Shown here: in pieces, positions 51,822 through 61,264 of the stretch
Layout: the number at the start of each line of letters is the position of its first letter
How positions within the stretch are numbered: position 1 is the stretch's first letter
NCBI RefSeq assembly: GCF_006337065.1
Contig: NZ_CP040872.1
Location: 3,286,001 to 3,350,000 of the forward strand
Origin: Agromyces laixinhei
GTDB taxonomy: Bacteria; Actinomycetota; Actinomycetes; Actinomycetales; Microbacteriaceae
DNA: 64,000 bases
Reading direction: 5' to 3'
The notes under the pieces: generated by a model
What the model was told of the DNA's origin: nothing
Databases searched by the model: none
Seen by the model: only the letters and a program-made list of their open reading frames with translations
Translations under genes and position numbers: made by a program

Positions 51822-53233
51822 CCGAAACCACCGACACCGGTGAGCACCGCACTCCACCGCCCATCACGCGCGAGATCGACCTCAGTCCGATCCAGCGCAA
51901 GACCGTCAAGAAGTCGGTGATGGGTGCGATGGCCGGCAACGCCATCGAGTGGTTCGACTACGGCATCTACGGGTACCTCACCGTGTACCTGAGCGTGCAC
52001 ATCTTCGGCGGCACCGAGGAGGCCCTGCTCTGGGCACTCTTCGGCTTCGCCGTGTCGTTCCTCGTGCGCCCGCTCGGCGGCATCATCCTCGGCCCGCTCG
52101 GCGACCGCATCGGCCGGCAGAAGGTGCTCGTCTTCACGATCACGCTCATCTCGATCTCGACCGCCTGCATCGGCCTGCTGCCGACGTACGACATGATCGG
52201 CTGGTGGTCGCCGGTGCTGCTCTTCGCGCTGCGCATCATCCAGGGCTTCTCGGCCGGCGGTGAGTACGCCGGCGCCGCCGTGTTCATGGCCGAGCACGCG
52301 CCAGACAACCGGCGCGGATTCTGGGGCTCGTTCCTCGAGTTCGGCACGCTGCTCGGCTTCTCGGCGGCGGCCGTCCTGGTCACCGTGATGCAGCTCACCC
52401 TCGGCGATGCGTTCATGCAGGAGTGGGGATGGCGCATCCCGTTCCTGCTCACGCTGCCCCTCGGCGCGGTCGCGCTGTACATGCGCAAGTCGCTCCACGA
52501 GTCCGACACCTTCGAGGAGTCGCACGCGCAGGACAAGAACACGAGCGCCTGGCAGACCCTCGGCGACCTCATCCGCAACCAGCCGAAGCAGCTGCTCAAG
52601 ATCATGGGCATCGTGATCCTCATCAACGTGGCCTTCTACGTGGTGCTGACGTACATGCCGACGTACCTGACGGTCTCCCTCGAGATGGACGCGACGACGT
52701 CCGGGCTCATGCTCGTGGGCGTGCAGCTCGTGATGATGGCGGTGATCGTGCCCCTCGGCGCGCTCACCGATCGCATCGGTCGGAGGCCGCTGCTCATCAC
52801 CGCGTCGATCGGGTTCGTCGTGCTGTCGGTTCCGGCGGTCATGCTGCTCGACACGGGCGTCCTGGCGCTGCAGATCCTCGGCATCTCGATCTTCGGACTC
52901 ATGCTCGTGATGCTGCTGTGCAACATCTCGGCGACGCTGCCGGCGCTCTTCCCGACTCCGGTGCGCCTCGCGGGATTCGCGCTCGGCTACAACATCGCCA
53001 CGTCGCTGCTCGGCGGCACCGCGGGTCTCGCGAACCAGGCCCTCATCGACGCCACCGGCTCGACCCTCATCCCGGGGTTCTACCTCACGATCGCCGGCAT
53101 CATCGGCCTGGTGGCGGTGCTGACCTTCAACGAGACGGCCGGCCGGTCGCTGCGCGGCGACGTCGTGCCCGGCGACGACGACCAGGAGCGGCTCGAGCTC
53201 GGCGAGGAGCTGATCGGCAAGGTGCACGCCTAG
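51818..53233 (+). CDS. MHS-family (ProP-like) MFS transporter
   Basis: A 471-residue metabolite:proton symporter. It shows AMAGNAIEWFDYGIYGYLTVYLS, LGDRIGRQKVL, RIIQGFSAGGEYAGAAVFMAEHAP, FWGSFLEFGTLLGF and LTDRIGRRPLLI, all typical of ProP/ShiA relatives that import proline, betaine, ectoine or dicarboxylates. AGGAGG precedes the ATG. It is the last gene of the M24-M20-MHS operon and is the probable importer of their substrate. A strong terminator follows. Confidence 0.93.
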   Translation: MTETTDTGEHRTPPPITREIDLSPIQRKTVKKSVMGAMAGNAIEWFDYGIYGYLTVYLSVHIFGGTEEALLWALFGFAVSFLVRPLGGIILGPLGDRIGRQKVLVFTITLISISTACIGLLPTYDMIGWWSPVLLFALRIIQGFSAGGEYAGAAVFMAEHAPDNRRGFWGSFLEFGTLLGFSAAAVLVTVMQLTLGDAFMQEWGWRIPFLLTLPLGAVALYMRKSLHESDTFEESHAQDKNTSAWQTLGDLIRNQPKQLLKIMGIVILINVAFYVVLTYMPTYLTVSLEMDATTSGLMLVGVQLVMMAVIVPLGALTDRIGRRPLLITASIGFVVLSVPAVMLLDTGVLALQILGISIFGLMLVMLLCNISATLPALFPTPVRLAGFALGYNIATSLLGGTAGLANQALIDATGSTLIPGFYLTIAGIIGLVAVLTFNETAGRSLRGDVVPGDDDQERLELGEELIGKVHA

Positions 53234-53251
53234 CTCGAATGCACTACTCCC

Positions 53252-53286
53252 CTGAAGGGCGCCTCCCCTGCGGGGGCGCTCTTCAG
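53252..53286. terminator. Bidirectional terminator between the MHS and amino-acid ABC genes
   Basis: CTGAAG...CTTCAG close a stem continued by GCGCC/GGGCGC and CCCC/GGGG around TGC. It overlaps the stop codon of the convergent ABC ATPase gene and lies 18 bases after the MHS stop. Confidence 0.8.
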
Positions 53287-54083
53287 TCGAGCGGGCGCAG
53301 GATCCGGTCGAGGAATCGCCGGGTGCGTTCGTGCGTCGGGTTCGTGAAGATCTCGCCGGGCGCCCCGCGCTCGACCACGACGCCGTCGTCCATGAAGAGC
53401 ACCTCATCGGCCGCCTGCCGCGCGAAGCTCAGCTCGTGGGTGACGACGACCATCGTCCAGCCCTCGTCGGCGAGCTCCTTGATGACCTGCAGCACCTCCC
53501 CCACGAGTTCGGGGTCGAGCGCACTCGTCGGCTCGTCGAAGAGCAGCAGTTGCGGCTTCAGTGCGAGCGCACGAACGATGCCCACGCGCTGCTGCTGCCC
53601 GCCCGAGAGCTCGAACGGGTAGGCGTCGCGCTTCTCGGCGAGTCCCACCCGGTCGAGCAGAGCGGATGCCTCGGCGACCGCCCGCGCCTTGGGTACGCGC
53701 TGCACGCGCAGCGGCCCCTCGATGACGTTCTCGATGACCGTCATGTGCGGAAACAGGTTGTGCTGCTGGAAGACCATCGCCGAACGATCGCGCAGGGCGA
53801 GGCGCTCGGCCTTCGAGACGCCCGAGGCGAAGTCGATGACGGGGCCTCCGGCGAAGTCGATGGTGCCGGCGCTCGGCGTCTCGAGCCCGTTCAGCGAACG
53901 CAGCACGGTCGTCTTGCCCGAGCCGCTCGGCCCGATGAGCACGACGACCTCGCCGCGCCGCACCTCGAGGTCGATCGAGCGCAGCACCTCGTTGTCGCCG
54001 AACGACTTGCGGATGCCTCGTGCCGCGAGCAGCACCGAGTCGTCGGGCGCCGCGGCGGGGCTGAGCGGATCAGTGTGCGACAT
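53283..54083 (-). CDS. Polar amino acid ABC transporter ATP-binding protein (GlnQ-like)
   Basis: A 266-residue ATPase. Walker A is [20 protein letters not shown] (about 52-71), the signature is [19 protein letters not shown], Walker B is [20 protein letters not shown], and the His switch is [27 protein letters not shown] is typical of the GlnQ/HisP group. It overlaps the permease gene by 14 bases. With one permease and one binding protein it forms an importer for a polar amino acid or related solute. Confidence 0.95.
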   Translation of the reverse strand: MSHTDPLSPAAAPDDSVLLAARGIRKSFGDNEVLRSIDLEVRRGEVVVLIGPSGSGKTTVLRSLNGLETPSAGTIDFAGGPVIDFASGVSKAERLALRDRSAMVFQQHNLFPHMTVIENVIEGPLRVQRVPKARAVAEASALLDRVGLAEKRDAYPFELSGGQQQRVGIVRALALKPQLLLFDEPTSALDPELVGEVLQVIKELADEGWTMVVVTHELSFARQAADEVLFMDDGVVVERGAPGEIFTNPTHERTRRFLDRILRPLD

Positions 54084-54732
54084 GACGGTCCAATCTCTTC
54101 TCGAGAAGGCCCTGCCCGCTCGAGAGCACGAGGCAGAAGAGCCAGTAGATGAGCGCGGCCTCGAGGTAGAGCAGCATGAACTCCTGGCTGAATGCGGCGA
54201 TCTGCTGCGAGACCCGGAACAGCTCGGTCACGAGAATGAGCGAGGCGAGCGACGTGTCCTTCACCAGGGAGATGAACGTGTTCGAGAGCGGCGGCACCGA
54301 GACGCGAGCCGCCTGCGGCAGGATGACCCGGCGCAACGTCGTTGTGCTCGACATGCCGATCGTGTACCCGGCCTCCCACTGCCCCTTCGGCACCGAGAGG
54401 ATCGCCGCGCGGATCACCTCGGCACCGTAGCCGCCGACGTTGAGCGAGAACGCGATGATCGCGCTCGGCCACGGGTCGATGACGAGGCCGAGCGACGGCA
54501 GGCCGTAGAAGATGACGAAGAGCTGCACGAGCAGCGGCGTGCCGCGGATCACCGAGATGTAGAACCGGGCGATGCCCGAGACCACCCGGTTCTTCGAGAG
54601 CCGCATGAGCGCGACGCCGAGCGCGAGCACGAGACCGATCGCGAATGAGGCGAGCGCGAGCGGAATGGTGCCGCTCAGCCCGCCCCAGACGATCGGCCAG
54701 AAGGAATCGAGGAACAGCTGCCAGCCGCTCAT
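54070..54732 (-). CDS. Polar amino acid ABC transporter permease
   Basis: A 220-residue permease of the HisMQ type with about five helices. The conserved EAA-like loop is [49 protein letters not shown] and [14 protein letters not shown] are also family features. It lies 36 bases after the binding-protein gene. Confidence 0.94.
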   Translation of the reverse strand: MSGWQLFLDSFWPIVWGGLSGTIPLALASFAIGLVLALGVALMRLSKNRVVSGIARFYISVIRGTPLLVQLFVIFYGLPSLGLVIDPWPSAIIAFSLNVGGYGAEVIRAAILSVPKGQWEAGYTIGMSSTTTLRRVILPQAARVSVPPLSNTFISLVKDTSLASLILVTELFRVSQQIAAFSQEFMLLYLEAALIYWLFCLVLSSGQGLLEKRLDRHVAH

Positions 54733-54768
54733 CGCCTCACCGCCTTTCGGGCTGAGCCGGCCGAGGGA

Positions 54769-55584
54769 CTATTCGGAGACGTCTTCGCCGAAGTACTTCT
54801 CGCCCAGTTCGGCGAGAACGCCCTCTGCGCCGAGCTCGGCGAGGGCGGCGTCGACGGCCTTCACGAGGTCGGCCTTGTCTTCGGTGAACGTCAGCGCACT
54901 CTCGCTCGGGTCGGTCTCGGCCACCACGGCGAGCTTCGCTCCCGGAGTCTGCTTCACGTAGTCGAGGTAGGTGAGGCGGTCGTTCACGGTCGCATCGACG
55001 CGGCCCTGCTCGAGGAGTGCGACGGCCTGCGCCCAGCCCTCGACGGCCTCGACGTTCGCGCCGGCGTCGACGGCGAGCTCGTAGAAGTTGCTGGTGAGCG
55101 ACTGGGCGGTCGTCTTGCCCTGCAGATCGTCGAAGCTCGAGATCGAGGTGTCGCCGTCGTTCACCACGACGACGCTCGGCGACACCGTGTAGGGCGTCGA
55201 GAAGAGGTAGCTCTCTTCGCGTTCGGGGTTGATCGACACCTGGTTCGCGATGACGTCGAACCGGCCCGCATCGAGGCCCGCGAAGATCGCGTCCCACTGG
55301 GTCTCCTGGAACTCGACCTCGAGGCCGAGCTTGTCGGCGACTGCTTCGGCAACCTCGACGTCGTAGCCTGCGAGGTCGCCCGAGCCGTCTTCGTGGAAGC
55401 TGAACGGGCGGTAGGTGCCCTCGGTCGCGACGGTGAGCGTTCCCGCCTTCACGAGCCCGTACTCGTCGCCGGTCGCTGCATCGCCGGACGCGGGCTCGCC
55501 GCTCGAGCAGGCGGCGAGGGCGACGACGGCTGCGGATGCGGCGGCCAGGCCGAGCAGGGTGCGAACGCGGGGTGCGCGAGACAT
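54769..55584 (-). CDS. Polar amino acid ABC transporter substrate-binding lipoprotein
   Basis: A 271-residue lipoprotein: lipobox VALAAC (Cys 26), then an SBP_bac_3 domain. It has GTLTVATEGTYRPFSFHEDG, GDLAGYDVEVAEAVADKLGL, FDVIANQVSINPEREESYLFSTPY and ALLEQGRVDATVNDR. The pattern is close to cystine/glutamine-type binding proteins. ACGGAG lies five bases before the ATG at 55584; an in-frame GTG at 55599 is less likely. The ligand could be an amino acid or ectoine-like solute. Confidence 0.93.
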   Translation of the reverse strand: MSRAPRVRTLLGLAAASAAVVALAACSSGEPASGDAATGDEYGLVKAGTLTVATEGTYRPFSFHEDGSGDLAGYDVEVAEAVADKLGLEVEFQETQWDAIFAGLDAGRFDVIANQVSINPEREESYLFSTPYTVSPSVVVVNDGDTSISSFDDLQGKTTAQSLTSNFYELAVDAGANVEAVEGWAQAVALLEQGRVDATVNDRLTYLDYVKQTPGAKLAVVAETDPSESALTFTEDKADLVKAVDAALAELGAEGVLAELGEKYFGEDVSE

Positions 55585-55763
55585 GTGGGCTCCGTTCACG
55601 GGGGTGAAGAACGTTCAAAGGGGTGAAGTACGGCGACGTGGTGCGTGCCGTGCGGTCGAGTCCATCACGACCTCACCCCGCGAAGAAAACGGCATTACTC
55701 CGCGTTTCATTCCGAACCCGCCGGTCGGCGACGAACGCCGCGAACCGCGCTCGGCTCACGATG

Positions 55764-56960
55764 TCAGAACGCGTTCAGCCCCGTGAGCGCGCGTCCGAGG
55801 ATCAGCTGGTGGATCTCGTCGGTACCCTCGTAGGTGCGTACCGACTCGAGGTTCGCGGCGTGCCGCATGACCGGCCACTCGTTCGTGATGCCGTCTCCGG
55901 CGAGGATCGCCCTGGCCTCGTGCGCGATCGCGAGCGCCTCGCGCACGCTGTTGAGCTTGCCGGCGGAGATCTGTGGGGCGGTGAGGGCGCCGCGCTCCTT
56001 GAGGCGCCCGAGGTGCAGGGCGAGGAGGATGCCCTTCTCGACCTCGACGAACATGTCGGCGAGCTTCGCCTGGATGAGCTGGTTCGCACCGATCGGCTTG
56101 CCGAACACCTCGCGGGAGGTCGAGCGCGAGATCGCGGCATCGAGGCACGCGCGCGCGGCGCCCATGGCACCCCACACGATGCCGTAGCGCGCCTCGTTCA
56201 GGCACTCGAACGGCCCCGAGAGTCCCCTCGCACCAGGCAGGATCGCGTCGCCGTCGACCCGCACGCCGTCGAGTGAGACGTCGCACTGCACCGAGGCGCG
56301 CATCGAGAGCTTGCCGTCGATCGGCGTCGCCGTGAAGCCCGGGGTCGACGTCGGCACGAGGAATCCGCGCACCGCGCGGCCGCCGTCGCCCCCGCCGAAC
56401 GACGGGTCGTCGATCTTCGCCCACACGACGGCGACGTCGGCGAGCGAGGCGAGCCCGATCCACCGCTTGGCGCCGTCGAGCACCCAGCCGTCGCCGTCGC
56501 GGCGTGCGGTCGTCGTCATGGCCGCGGGGTCGGAGCCGCCCTGCGGCTCGGTGAGCGCGAAGCATCCGACGAGGTCGCCGGCGACCATGCCCGGCAGCCA
56601 CTGCTGTTTCTGCTCTTCGGAACCGTACTTGTGGATGGCGCTCATGGCGAGCGAGCCCTGCACCGACACGAAGGTGCGCCAGCCGCTGTCGGCCGCCTCG
56701 AGCTCGAGGCACGCGAGGCCGTACGAGACGGCGCCCGCGCCGGCGCATCCGTACCCCTGCAGGTGCATGCCGAGGAATCCCGCGTCGCCGAGTTGCTTCA
56801 CCAGCTCGAGGCGGAAGTGCTTCGCCTCGAAGTCCGCCTCGATCACCGGGAGGATGCGCTCCTGTGCGAACGCGCGAGCCCGCTGCTGCCACTCGCGCTC
56901 CTCGGCGCTGAGCAGGGCGTCGAGGTCGAACACGGCGTCGATCATGGGGGCGTGGGTCAT
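55764..56960 (-). CDS. gcdH: Glutaryl-CoA dehydrogenase-type acyl-CoA dehydrogenase
   Basis: A 398-residue FAD enzyme aligned by eye with glutaryl-CoA dehydrogenase along its full length. It has LQGYGCAGAGAVSYGLACLE, GCFALTEPQGGSDPAAMTT, GFLVPTSTPGFTATPIDGKL, NEARYGIVWGAMGAARACL, and YEGTDEIHQLILGRALTGLN with the catalytic Glu. It would convert glutaryl-CoA to crotonyl-CoA and CO2. It overlaps the CoA-transferase gene by ATGA, which can supply glutaryl-CoA. Confidence 0.9.
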   Translation of the reverse strand: MTHAPMIDAVFDLDALLSAEEREWQQRARAFAQERILPVIEADFEAKHFRLELVKQLGDAGFLGMHLQGYGCAGAGAVSYGLACLELEAADSGWRTFVSVQGSLAMSAIHKYGSEEQKQQWLPGMVAGDLVGCFALTEPQGGSDPAAMTTTARRDGDGWVLDGAKRWIGLASLADVAVVWAKIDDPSFGGGDGGRAVRGFLVPTSTPGFTATPIDGKLSMRASVQCDVSLDGVRVDGDAILPGARGLSGPFECLNEARYGIVWGAMGAARACLDAAISRSTSREVFGKPIGANQLIQAKLADMFVEVEKGILLALHLGRLKERGALTAPQISAGKLNSVREALAIAHEARAILAGDGITNEWPVMRHAANLESVRTYEGTDEIHQLILGRALTGLNAF

Positions 56961-58114
56961 GTCTGCGGTCCTCTCAAGGGGGAAGGATGCCAGTTGGCGC
57001 CGGCGTGCTCGTCGAGCGCGGGCGGTGAGCTGCGGTAGACGGCGGGCGTCGCCGAGAGGCCGATCGGGCTGGCTATCGTGCGACTCGAACGCGGACCGTC
57101 GTCGATCTCGGCGACGGGCTCGAGACCGAGCGCCTCGCCGAACGCGATCGCCTCGGCCACGTCGTTCACGAGTCCGGCGGGCACGCCGACCCTGCCCAGC
57201 CGTGAGACCCAGTGCGCAGCGGATGCCGCGGCGACCCGCTCCTCGATCACCGCCGTGAGTTCGGCACGGTGCGCGACCCGGTCGACGTTGCGAGTGAACC
57301 GCGGATCGTCGGCGAAGGTTGGCTCGCCGAGTGACGCGGCGAGCGCTCGGAACTGCTTGTCGTTGCCGACGGCGATCACGAGTTCGCGGTCGGCCGCGTG
57401 GAAGACGGCGTAGGGAGCGATGCTCGGGTGCGCGTTGCCGAGGCGGCGCGGCGGCTCTCCGGTGGCGAGCGTCGACGCGGCCTGGTTCGTGAGTGCCGAG
57501 AGCAGGCCGTGCAGGAGGTCGACCTCGACGCGCTGGCCGAGCCCCGTGCGGTCTCGCTCGCGAAGGGCGAGCAGGATGCCGGCGACGGCGTTCTGCCCGG
57601 TGAGCACGTCGACGAGGGCGACGCCGGCCTTCGCGGGCTCGCCGTCGGTGGCGCCCGTGATCGACATGAGCCCGCCGACCGCCTGCACGAGCAGGTCGTA
57701 GCCGGCGAGCGTTGCGCCCTTCCCCGTGCCGAAGCCCGTGATCGAGCAGTAGACGACGCCCGGGTTCGACGCCCGCACCGCGTCGTAGGAGAGTCCGAAA
57801 CGATCCATCACGCCGGGGCGGAAGTTCTCGACGACGACGTCGGCGGATGCCGCGAGCCGCCGCGCCTCGGCGAGCCCCGCGGCATCCCGCAGGTCGAGGG
57901 CGACCGATCGCTTGTTGCGGTTGACGCTGCCGAAGTAGGTGGCCTGCCCGCTCGCATCGACCGGCGGGCGCCAGTGCCGAGTGTCGTCACCGGCCGGCGA
58001 CTCGATCTTCACGACGTCGGCGCCGAAGTCGGCGAGCGTCATCGTGGCGTACGGGCCGGCGAGCACCCGCGAGAAGTCGGCGACGCGCACGCCGTCCAAG
58101 GCTCCCGGGGTCAT
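56957..58114 (-). CDS. Class III (CaiB/BaiF-type) CoA-transferase
   Basis: A 385-residue CoA-transferase: GALDGVRVADFSRVLAGPYA, LADFGADVVKIESPAGDDTR, FGSVNRNKRSVALDL, GLMSITGATDGEPAK and a catalytic Asp in VALVDVLTGQNAVAG. GAGGAGG stands before the ATG. Paired with a glutaryl-CoA dehydrogenase, the best guess is glutarate:CoA transfer, as in the SUGCT enzyme of animals, giving a short glutarate or lysine/5-aminovalerate degradation module. The pairing is inference. Confidence 0.88.
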   Translation of the reverse strand: MTPGALDGVRVADFSRVLAGPYATMTLADFGADVVKIESPAGDDTRHWRPPVDASGQATYFGSVNRNKRSVALDLRDAAGLAEARRLAASADVVVENFRPGVMDRFGLSYDAVRASNPGVVYCSITGFGTGKGATLAGYDLLVQAVGGLMSITGATDGEPAKAGVALVDVLTGQNAVAGILLALRERDRTGLGQRVEVDLLHGLLSALTNQAASTLATGEPPRRLGNAHPSIAPYAVFHAADRELVIAVGNDKQFRALAASLGEPTFADDPRFTRNVDRVAHRAELTAVIEERVAAASAAHWVSRLGRVGVPAGLVNDVAEAIAFGEALGLEPVAEIDDGPRSSRTIASPIGLSATPAVYRSSPPALDEHAGANWHPSPLRGPQT

Positions 58115-58306
58115 CCGCCCTCCTCGGGTCGATGCACGCCACGATACCGAGATCAGCCGGTCTCGTGGTTGTACGCGCTGTCGATCGGCACCCGCGGAAC
58201 CGACGCCGCGTCGATATGGCGGCCGAGTTCCGAGGCATAGGCTTGACGCAGGTGTGCATCGTCGCCGACCGGCGCGTGAGAACGTGCACCGTCGAGAAGG
58301 AGCCCA

Positions 58307-59671
58307 ATGAGCTACGCAGTGGTCAACCCGGCGACCGGGGAGACGATCAAGACATACCCGACGATCACCGACGCCGATCTGCAGGCGGCCATCGCCTCGG
58401 CCGACGAGACGCATCGCGGCTGGTCGCGTTCGTCCACCGTCGCCGAACGGGCCGCTCTCATCCGCCGCGTGAGTGAGCTGCACACCGAGCGCCGCCGGGA
58501 GCTCGCCGAGATCATCGTGCGCGAGATGGGCAAGACCATCGAGCAGGCCTACGCCGAGGCCGACTTCGCAGCCGACATCTACGGCTATTACGCGGATCAC
58601 GCGGCCGACTTCCTGAAGGACGAGCCGGTGCCGCTGCTCGCGGGCGAGGGCTCGGCGGTCATCCGTCGCTCGTCGCTCGGCGTGCTGGTCGGGGTCATGC
58701 CGTGGAACTTCCCGTACTACCAGGTCGCCCGCTTCGCAGGCCCCAACATCATCATCGGCAACACGATCCTCCTGAAGCACGCCGAGCAGTGCCCCGAGTC
58801 GGCGGCCGCGATCGAGCGCATCTTCCTCGACGCCGGCTTCCCCGAGGGTGCCTACGTCAACCTCTACGCCACGCACGACCAGATCGCGACCGTCATCGCA
58901 GACCCGCGCGTGCAGGGCGTCTCGCTCACCGGCTCCGAGCGCGCCGGCGCCGCGGTCGCCGAGGTCGCCGGTCGCCACCTCAAGAAGGTCGTGCTCGAAC
59001 TCGGCGGCTCCGACCCCTTCATCCTGCTGTCGACCGACGACCTCGACGGCGCGGCGCAGGCCGCAGTCGATGCGCGCCTCGACAACAACGGCCAGTCGTG
59101 CAATGCGGCCAAGCGCTTCATCGTGGCCGACGAGTACTACGAGCCCTTCCTCGAGAAGTTCACGGCGAAGCTCGCCGAGGTCGAGACCGGCGACCCGACG
59201 TCGGCAGAGACGCTGCTCGGCCCGCTGTCGTCGTTGAAGGCGGCCGAGGGACTCGACGAGCAGGTCAAGCGTGCGGTCGAGCACGGGGCGACCCTCGTGC
59301 ACGGCGGCGCTCGCGACGGCGCGTTCTTCCAGACCACCGTGCTCACCGACATCTCGCCCGAGAATCCCGCGTCGAAGGAGGAGTTCTTCGGCCCGGTGGC
59401 GCAGGTCTACCGCGCGAGCGACGAGGCCGACGCCCTTCGCATCGCCAACGACATCCCGTTCGGACTCGGCTCCTACGTCTACACGACCGACGCCGAACAG
59501 GCCATGCGCGTGGCCGACCAGATCGAAGCCGGCATGGTCTTCGTGAACGGCGTGCTCATGGATGGCGCCGAGCTGCCCTTCGGCGGCGTCAAGCGGTCGG
59601 GCACGGGCCGCGAGATGGGCCGTCTGGGCGCCGACGAGTTCGTGAACAAGAAGCTGATCCGCGTCGGCTGA
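58307..59671 (+). CDS. Succinate-semialdehyde dehydrogenase-like aldehyde dehydrogenase
   Basis: A 454-residue aldehyde dehydrogenase of the GabD/Sad type: MSYAVVNPATGETIKTYPTI, GVLVGVMPWNFPYYQVARFAGPN, SLTGSERAGAAVAEVAG, LELGGSDPFIL with the general base Glu, NNGQSCNAAKRF with the catalytic Cys (about 265), and SGTGREMGRLGADEFVNKK. It oxidises a C4 semialdehyde to the acid. In an amine-catabolic neighbourhood it could also serve aspartate or glutarate semialdehyde. AAGGAG precedes the ATG. Confidence 0.88.
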   Translation: MSYAVVNPATGETIKTYPTITDADLQAAIASADETHRGWSRSSTVAERAALIRRVSELHTERRRELAEIIVREMGKTIEQAYAEADFAADIYGYYADHAADFLKDEPVPLLAGEGSAVIRRSSLGVLVGVMPWNFPYYQVARFAGPNIIIGNTILLKHAEQCPESAAAIERIFLDAGFPEGAYVNLYATHDQIATVIADPRVQGVSLTGSERAGAAVAEVAGRHLKKVVLELGGSDPFILLSTDDLDGAAQAAVDARLDNNGQSCNAAKRFIVADEYYEPFLEKFTAKLAEVETGDPTSAETLLGPLSSLKAAEGLDEQVKRAVEHGATLVHGGARDGAFFQTTVLTDISPENPASKEEFFGPVAQVYRASDEADALRIANDIPFGLGSYVYTTDAEQAMRVADQIEAGMVFVNGVLMDGAELPFGGVKRSGTGREMGRLGADEFVNKKLIRVG

Positions 59672-59695
59672 ACAGGGACGTCGCGCCTCGCGGCG

Positions 59696-60061
59696 TCAGC
59701 GCGCCTTCGCCGCGTCGATCTCGTCGCGGCGCAGCAGGATGATTCGCTCCACGAGCGAATCGGGCAACGGATGCTCGGCGGTGAACCGGATGGTGCCCTT
59801 CGCCCAGGAGTACCCGTCGAGTTCGCCCGATACCGCGCTCACCACCTCGGGACTGAACGGGTACAGGCCGATGTGGTCCTTCGCCGACATGACGCTGACG
59901 AGCGGAGACTCACGATATCGGAGCGCCGGCATTCCGTAGCTCCTCCCCTCGACGGCCTCGGGCACCAGCGACATCGCCTGAGCTCGCATGCGTTCGACGA
60001 GGTCGCGCTCTGGTGCCTCGAGCCCGGCGATGTACTCGCTCATCTCGCCCATGAACGCCAT
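59696..60061 (-). CDS. DUF1801 (YdhG-like) protein
   Basis: A 121-residue small cytosolic protein: MSEYIAGLEAPERDLVERMRA, VEGRSYGMPALRYRESPLVSV, KDHIGLYPFSPEVVSAV, YSWAKGTIRFTAEHPLPDSL. This is the DUF1801/YdhG-like fold, whose role is poorly known. An internal ATG three codons on is a possible start. It converges with the semialdehyde dehydrogenase gene. Confidence 0.85.
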   Translation of the reverse strand: MAFMGEMSEYIAGLEAPERDLVERMRAQAMSLVPEAVEGRSYGMPALRYRESPLVSVMSAKDHIGLYPFSPEVVSAVSGELDGYSWAKGTIRFTAEHPLPDSLVERIILLRRDEIDAAKAR

Positions 60062-60183
60062 GGTACTCGCGGTGACGCGGGCGACTCATGCGCAACTCGT
60101 ACGAGAGGAGAACGTGGGTTGGCCTGCGGCGCGTGTGATCACCATCACACCCGGGGCGCCTTCAACCGATCCGGAACGTCTCA

Positions 60184-60849
60184 TCAATACAGGATCCATT
60201 GCATGAGCGGGTGGACCAAGTACCGCAACGAGTACGCCTCCCACACCGCTCCGATCACGAGCAGAACGAGCGCAGGAAGGGCAAGTACTCCGATACGTTG
60301 CAGCCCGCGCAGGTACCCGCGGCGGCGGCTCGGTGCTCCGACGGTGCGGGGATACAGCCAAGCCCGGCCGAGCAGCCATACACCGAGGAGCAAGAGCACG
60401 TACGCTTGCAACTCGATGAGAACTGTCAGCGAGTGCGGGATGAACAGCACCCACTTCTCCGCGGTCACGGGAGCGAGCGTGATCCCGGTCTGCACCGCCC
60501 AGTAGCCGAACGTGGCGAGACCTGCGAACGGGATGACGAATGAGGGCAGCAGAATCGTCAAGAAGCTGAGACGCCAGACATTGACCCCGAAGATCACCAG
60601 CGCGAACAGCGGCGGGATTCCCACCAGGCCCCGGACGGTATCGCCGGTGCCGTCGTGCTCCAGAGCGTCCCCCTGCGCGGTATTGAGCTCGGGGAAGATG
60701 AAACCGACCACGAACCCGACGGCAACGAGCCCGTACGCGGCGATGTTGAGCCAGAGGTAGGCGCGCCTGTTCTCGCCCACGAGGCGAAACGGGCGCTGCC
60801 AGAACGGCACCCGCGCGGGATCATCCAGGACGGTCGATGCTGAGGTCAT
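60184..60849 (-). CDS. SpoIIM-like membrane protein
   Basis: A 221-residue protein with about five helices: YLWLNIAAYGLVAVGFVVGFIFPEL, PLFALVIFGVNVWRLSFLTILLPSFVIPFAGLATFG, LIELQAYVLLLLGVWLLGRAW, and a last helix near GVLALPALVLLVIGAVWEAYS. The GFVVGFIFPEL and N-rich membrane layout resemble the stage II sporulation protein M family found in non-sporulating Actinobacteria; function is unknown there. It is divergent from a small membrane protein and two-component operon, with an operator-like array between. Confidence 0.75.
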   Translation of the reverse strand: MTSASTVLDDPARVPFWQRPFRLVGENRRAYLWLNIAAYGLVAVGFVVGFIFPELNTAQGDALEHDGTGDTVRGLVGIPPLFALVIFGVNVWRLSFLTILLPSFVIPFAGLATFGYWAVQTGITLAPVTAEKWVLFIPHSLTVLIELQAYVLLLLGVWLLGRAWLYPRTVGAPSRRRGYLRGLQRIGVLALPALVLLVIGAVWEAYSLRYLVHPLMQWILY

Positions 60850-60884
60850 GCATCCACTCAACCGTGTCGGTGCGAGCTTTCGTA

Positions 60885-60939
60885 GTGACAACACATCACC
60901 AGACAAGGTGACACAGCGTCACTGTCGTGAGCGTGTCAC
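60885..60939. promoter_or_regulatory. Array of three GTGA-N-TCAC dyads
   Basis: GTGACAACACATCAC (60885-60899), GTGACACAGCGTCAC (60908-60922, perfect 5-bp arms) and GTGAGCGTGTCAC (60927-60939). They fill the divergent gap between the SpoIIM-like gene and the two-component operon. The NarL-type response regulator of the operon is the likely binder. Confidence 0.7.
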
Positions 60940-60959
60940 ATCGGTGAAGGTAGGGCACT

Positions 60960-61205
60960 ATGAAGATTCTCGACCTGACGCTGAACGCGGTCATCGCCCT
61001 CACGGCAGCCGTATTTCTCGCCTACATCGGCCTGTTTTACTGGGACTATGGCATCTTCGTCACCCTTCCGGCCGAGATCACCGACTTCTTCGTCCGCAAC
61101 GGGTTTCTGCAATACGTGATGCTGGCGCTGTTCCTCGCAGCCATGATCGCGAAGATCCCCGTTGGACGGGCGATCAAACAGCACGAGCGAACGAATCGGA
61201 ACTGA
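60960..61205 (+). CDS. Small two-helix membrane protein
   Basis: An 81-residue protein with two membrane helices (LNAVIALTAAVFLAYIGLFYW and LQYVMLALFLAAMIAKIPVG) and a basic C-terminus (KQHERTNRN). GAAGGTAGGG stands just before the ATG. It heads the operon with the histidine kinase and response regulator and its stop overlaps the kinase reading frame region (CTGACTATC), suggesting coupling. No family recognised; a sensor partner of the kinase is a reasonable guess. Confidence 0.75.
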   Translation: MKILDLTLNAVIALTAAVFLAYIGLFYWDYGIFVTLPAEITDFFVRNGFLQYVMLALFLAAMIAKIPVGRAIKQHERTNRN

Positions 61206-61264
61206 CTATCGACGCCTCCACCACCCCCACGACGTACGATGAGCGGCGGGTACGCCGTCTGGCG

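Noticed and set aside
58115..58306. Imperfect dyad near 58139-58168 as a regulator site
   Set aside because: The arms are broken by several mismatches and no regulator gene is next to it.
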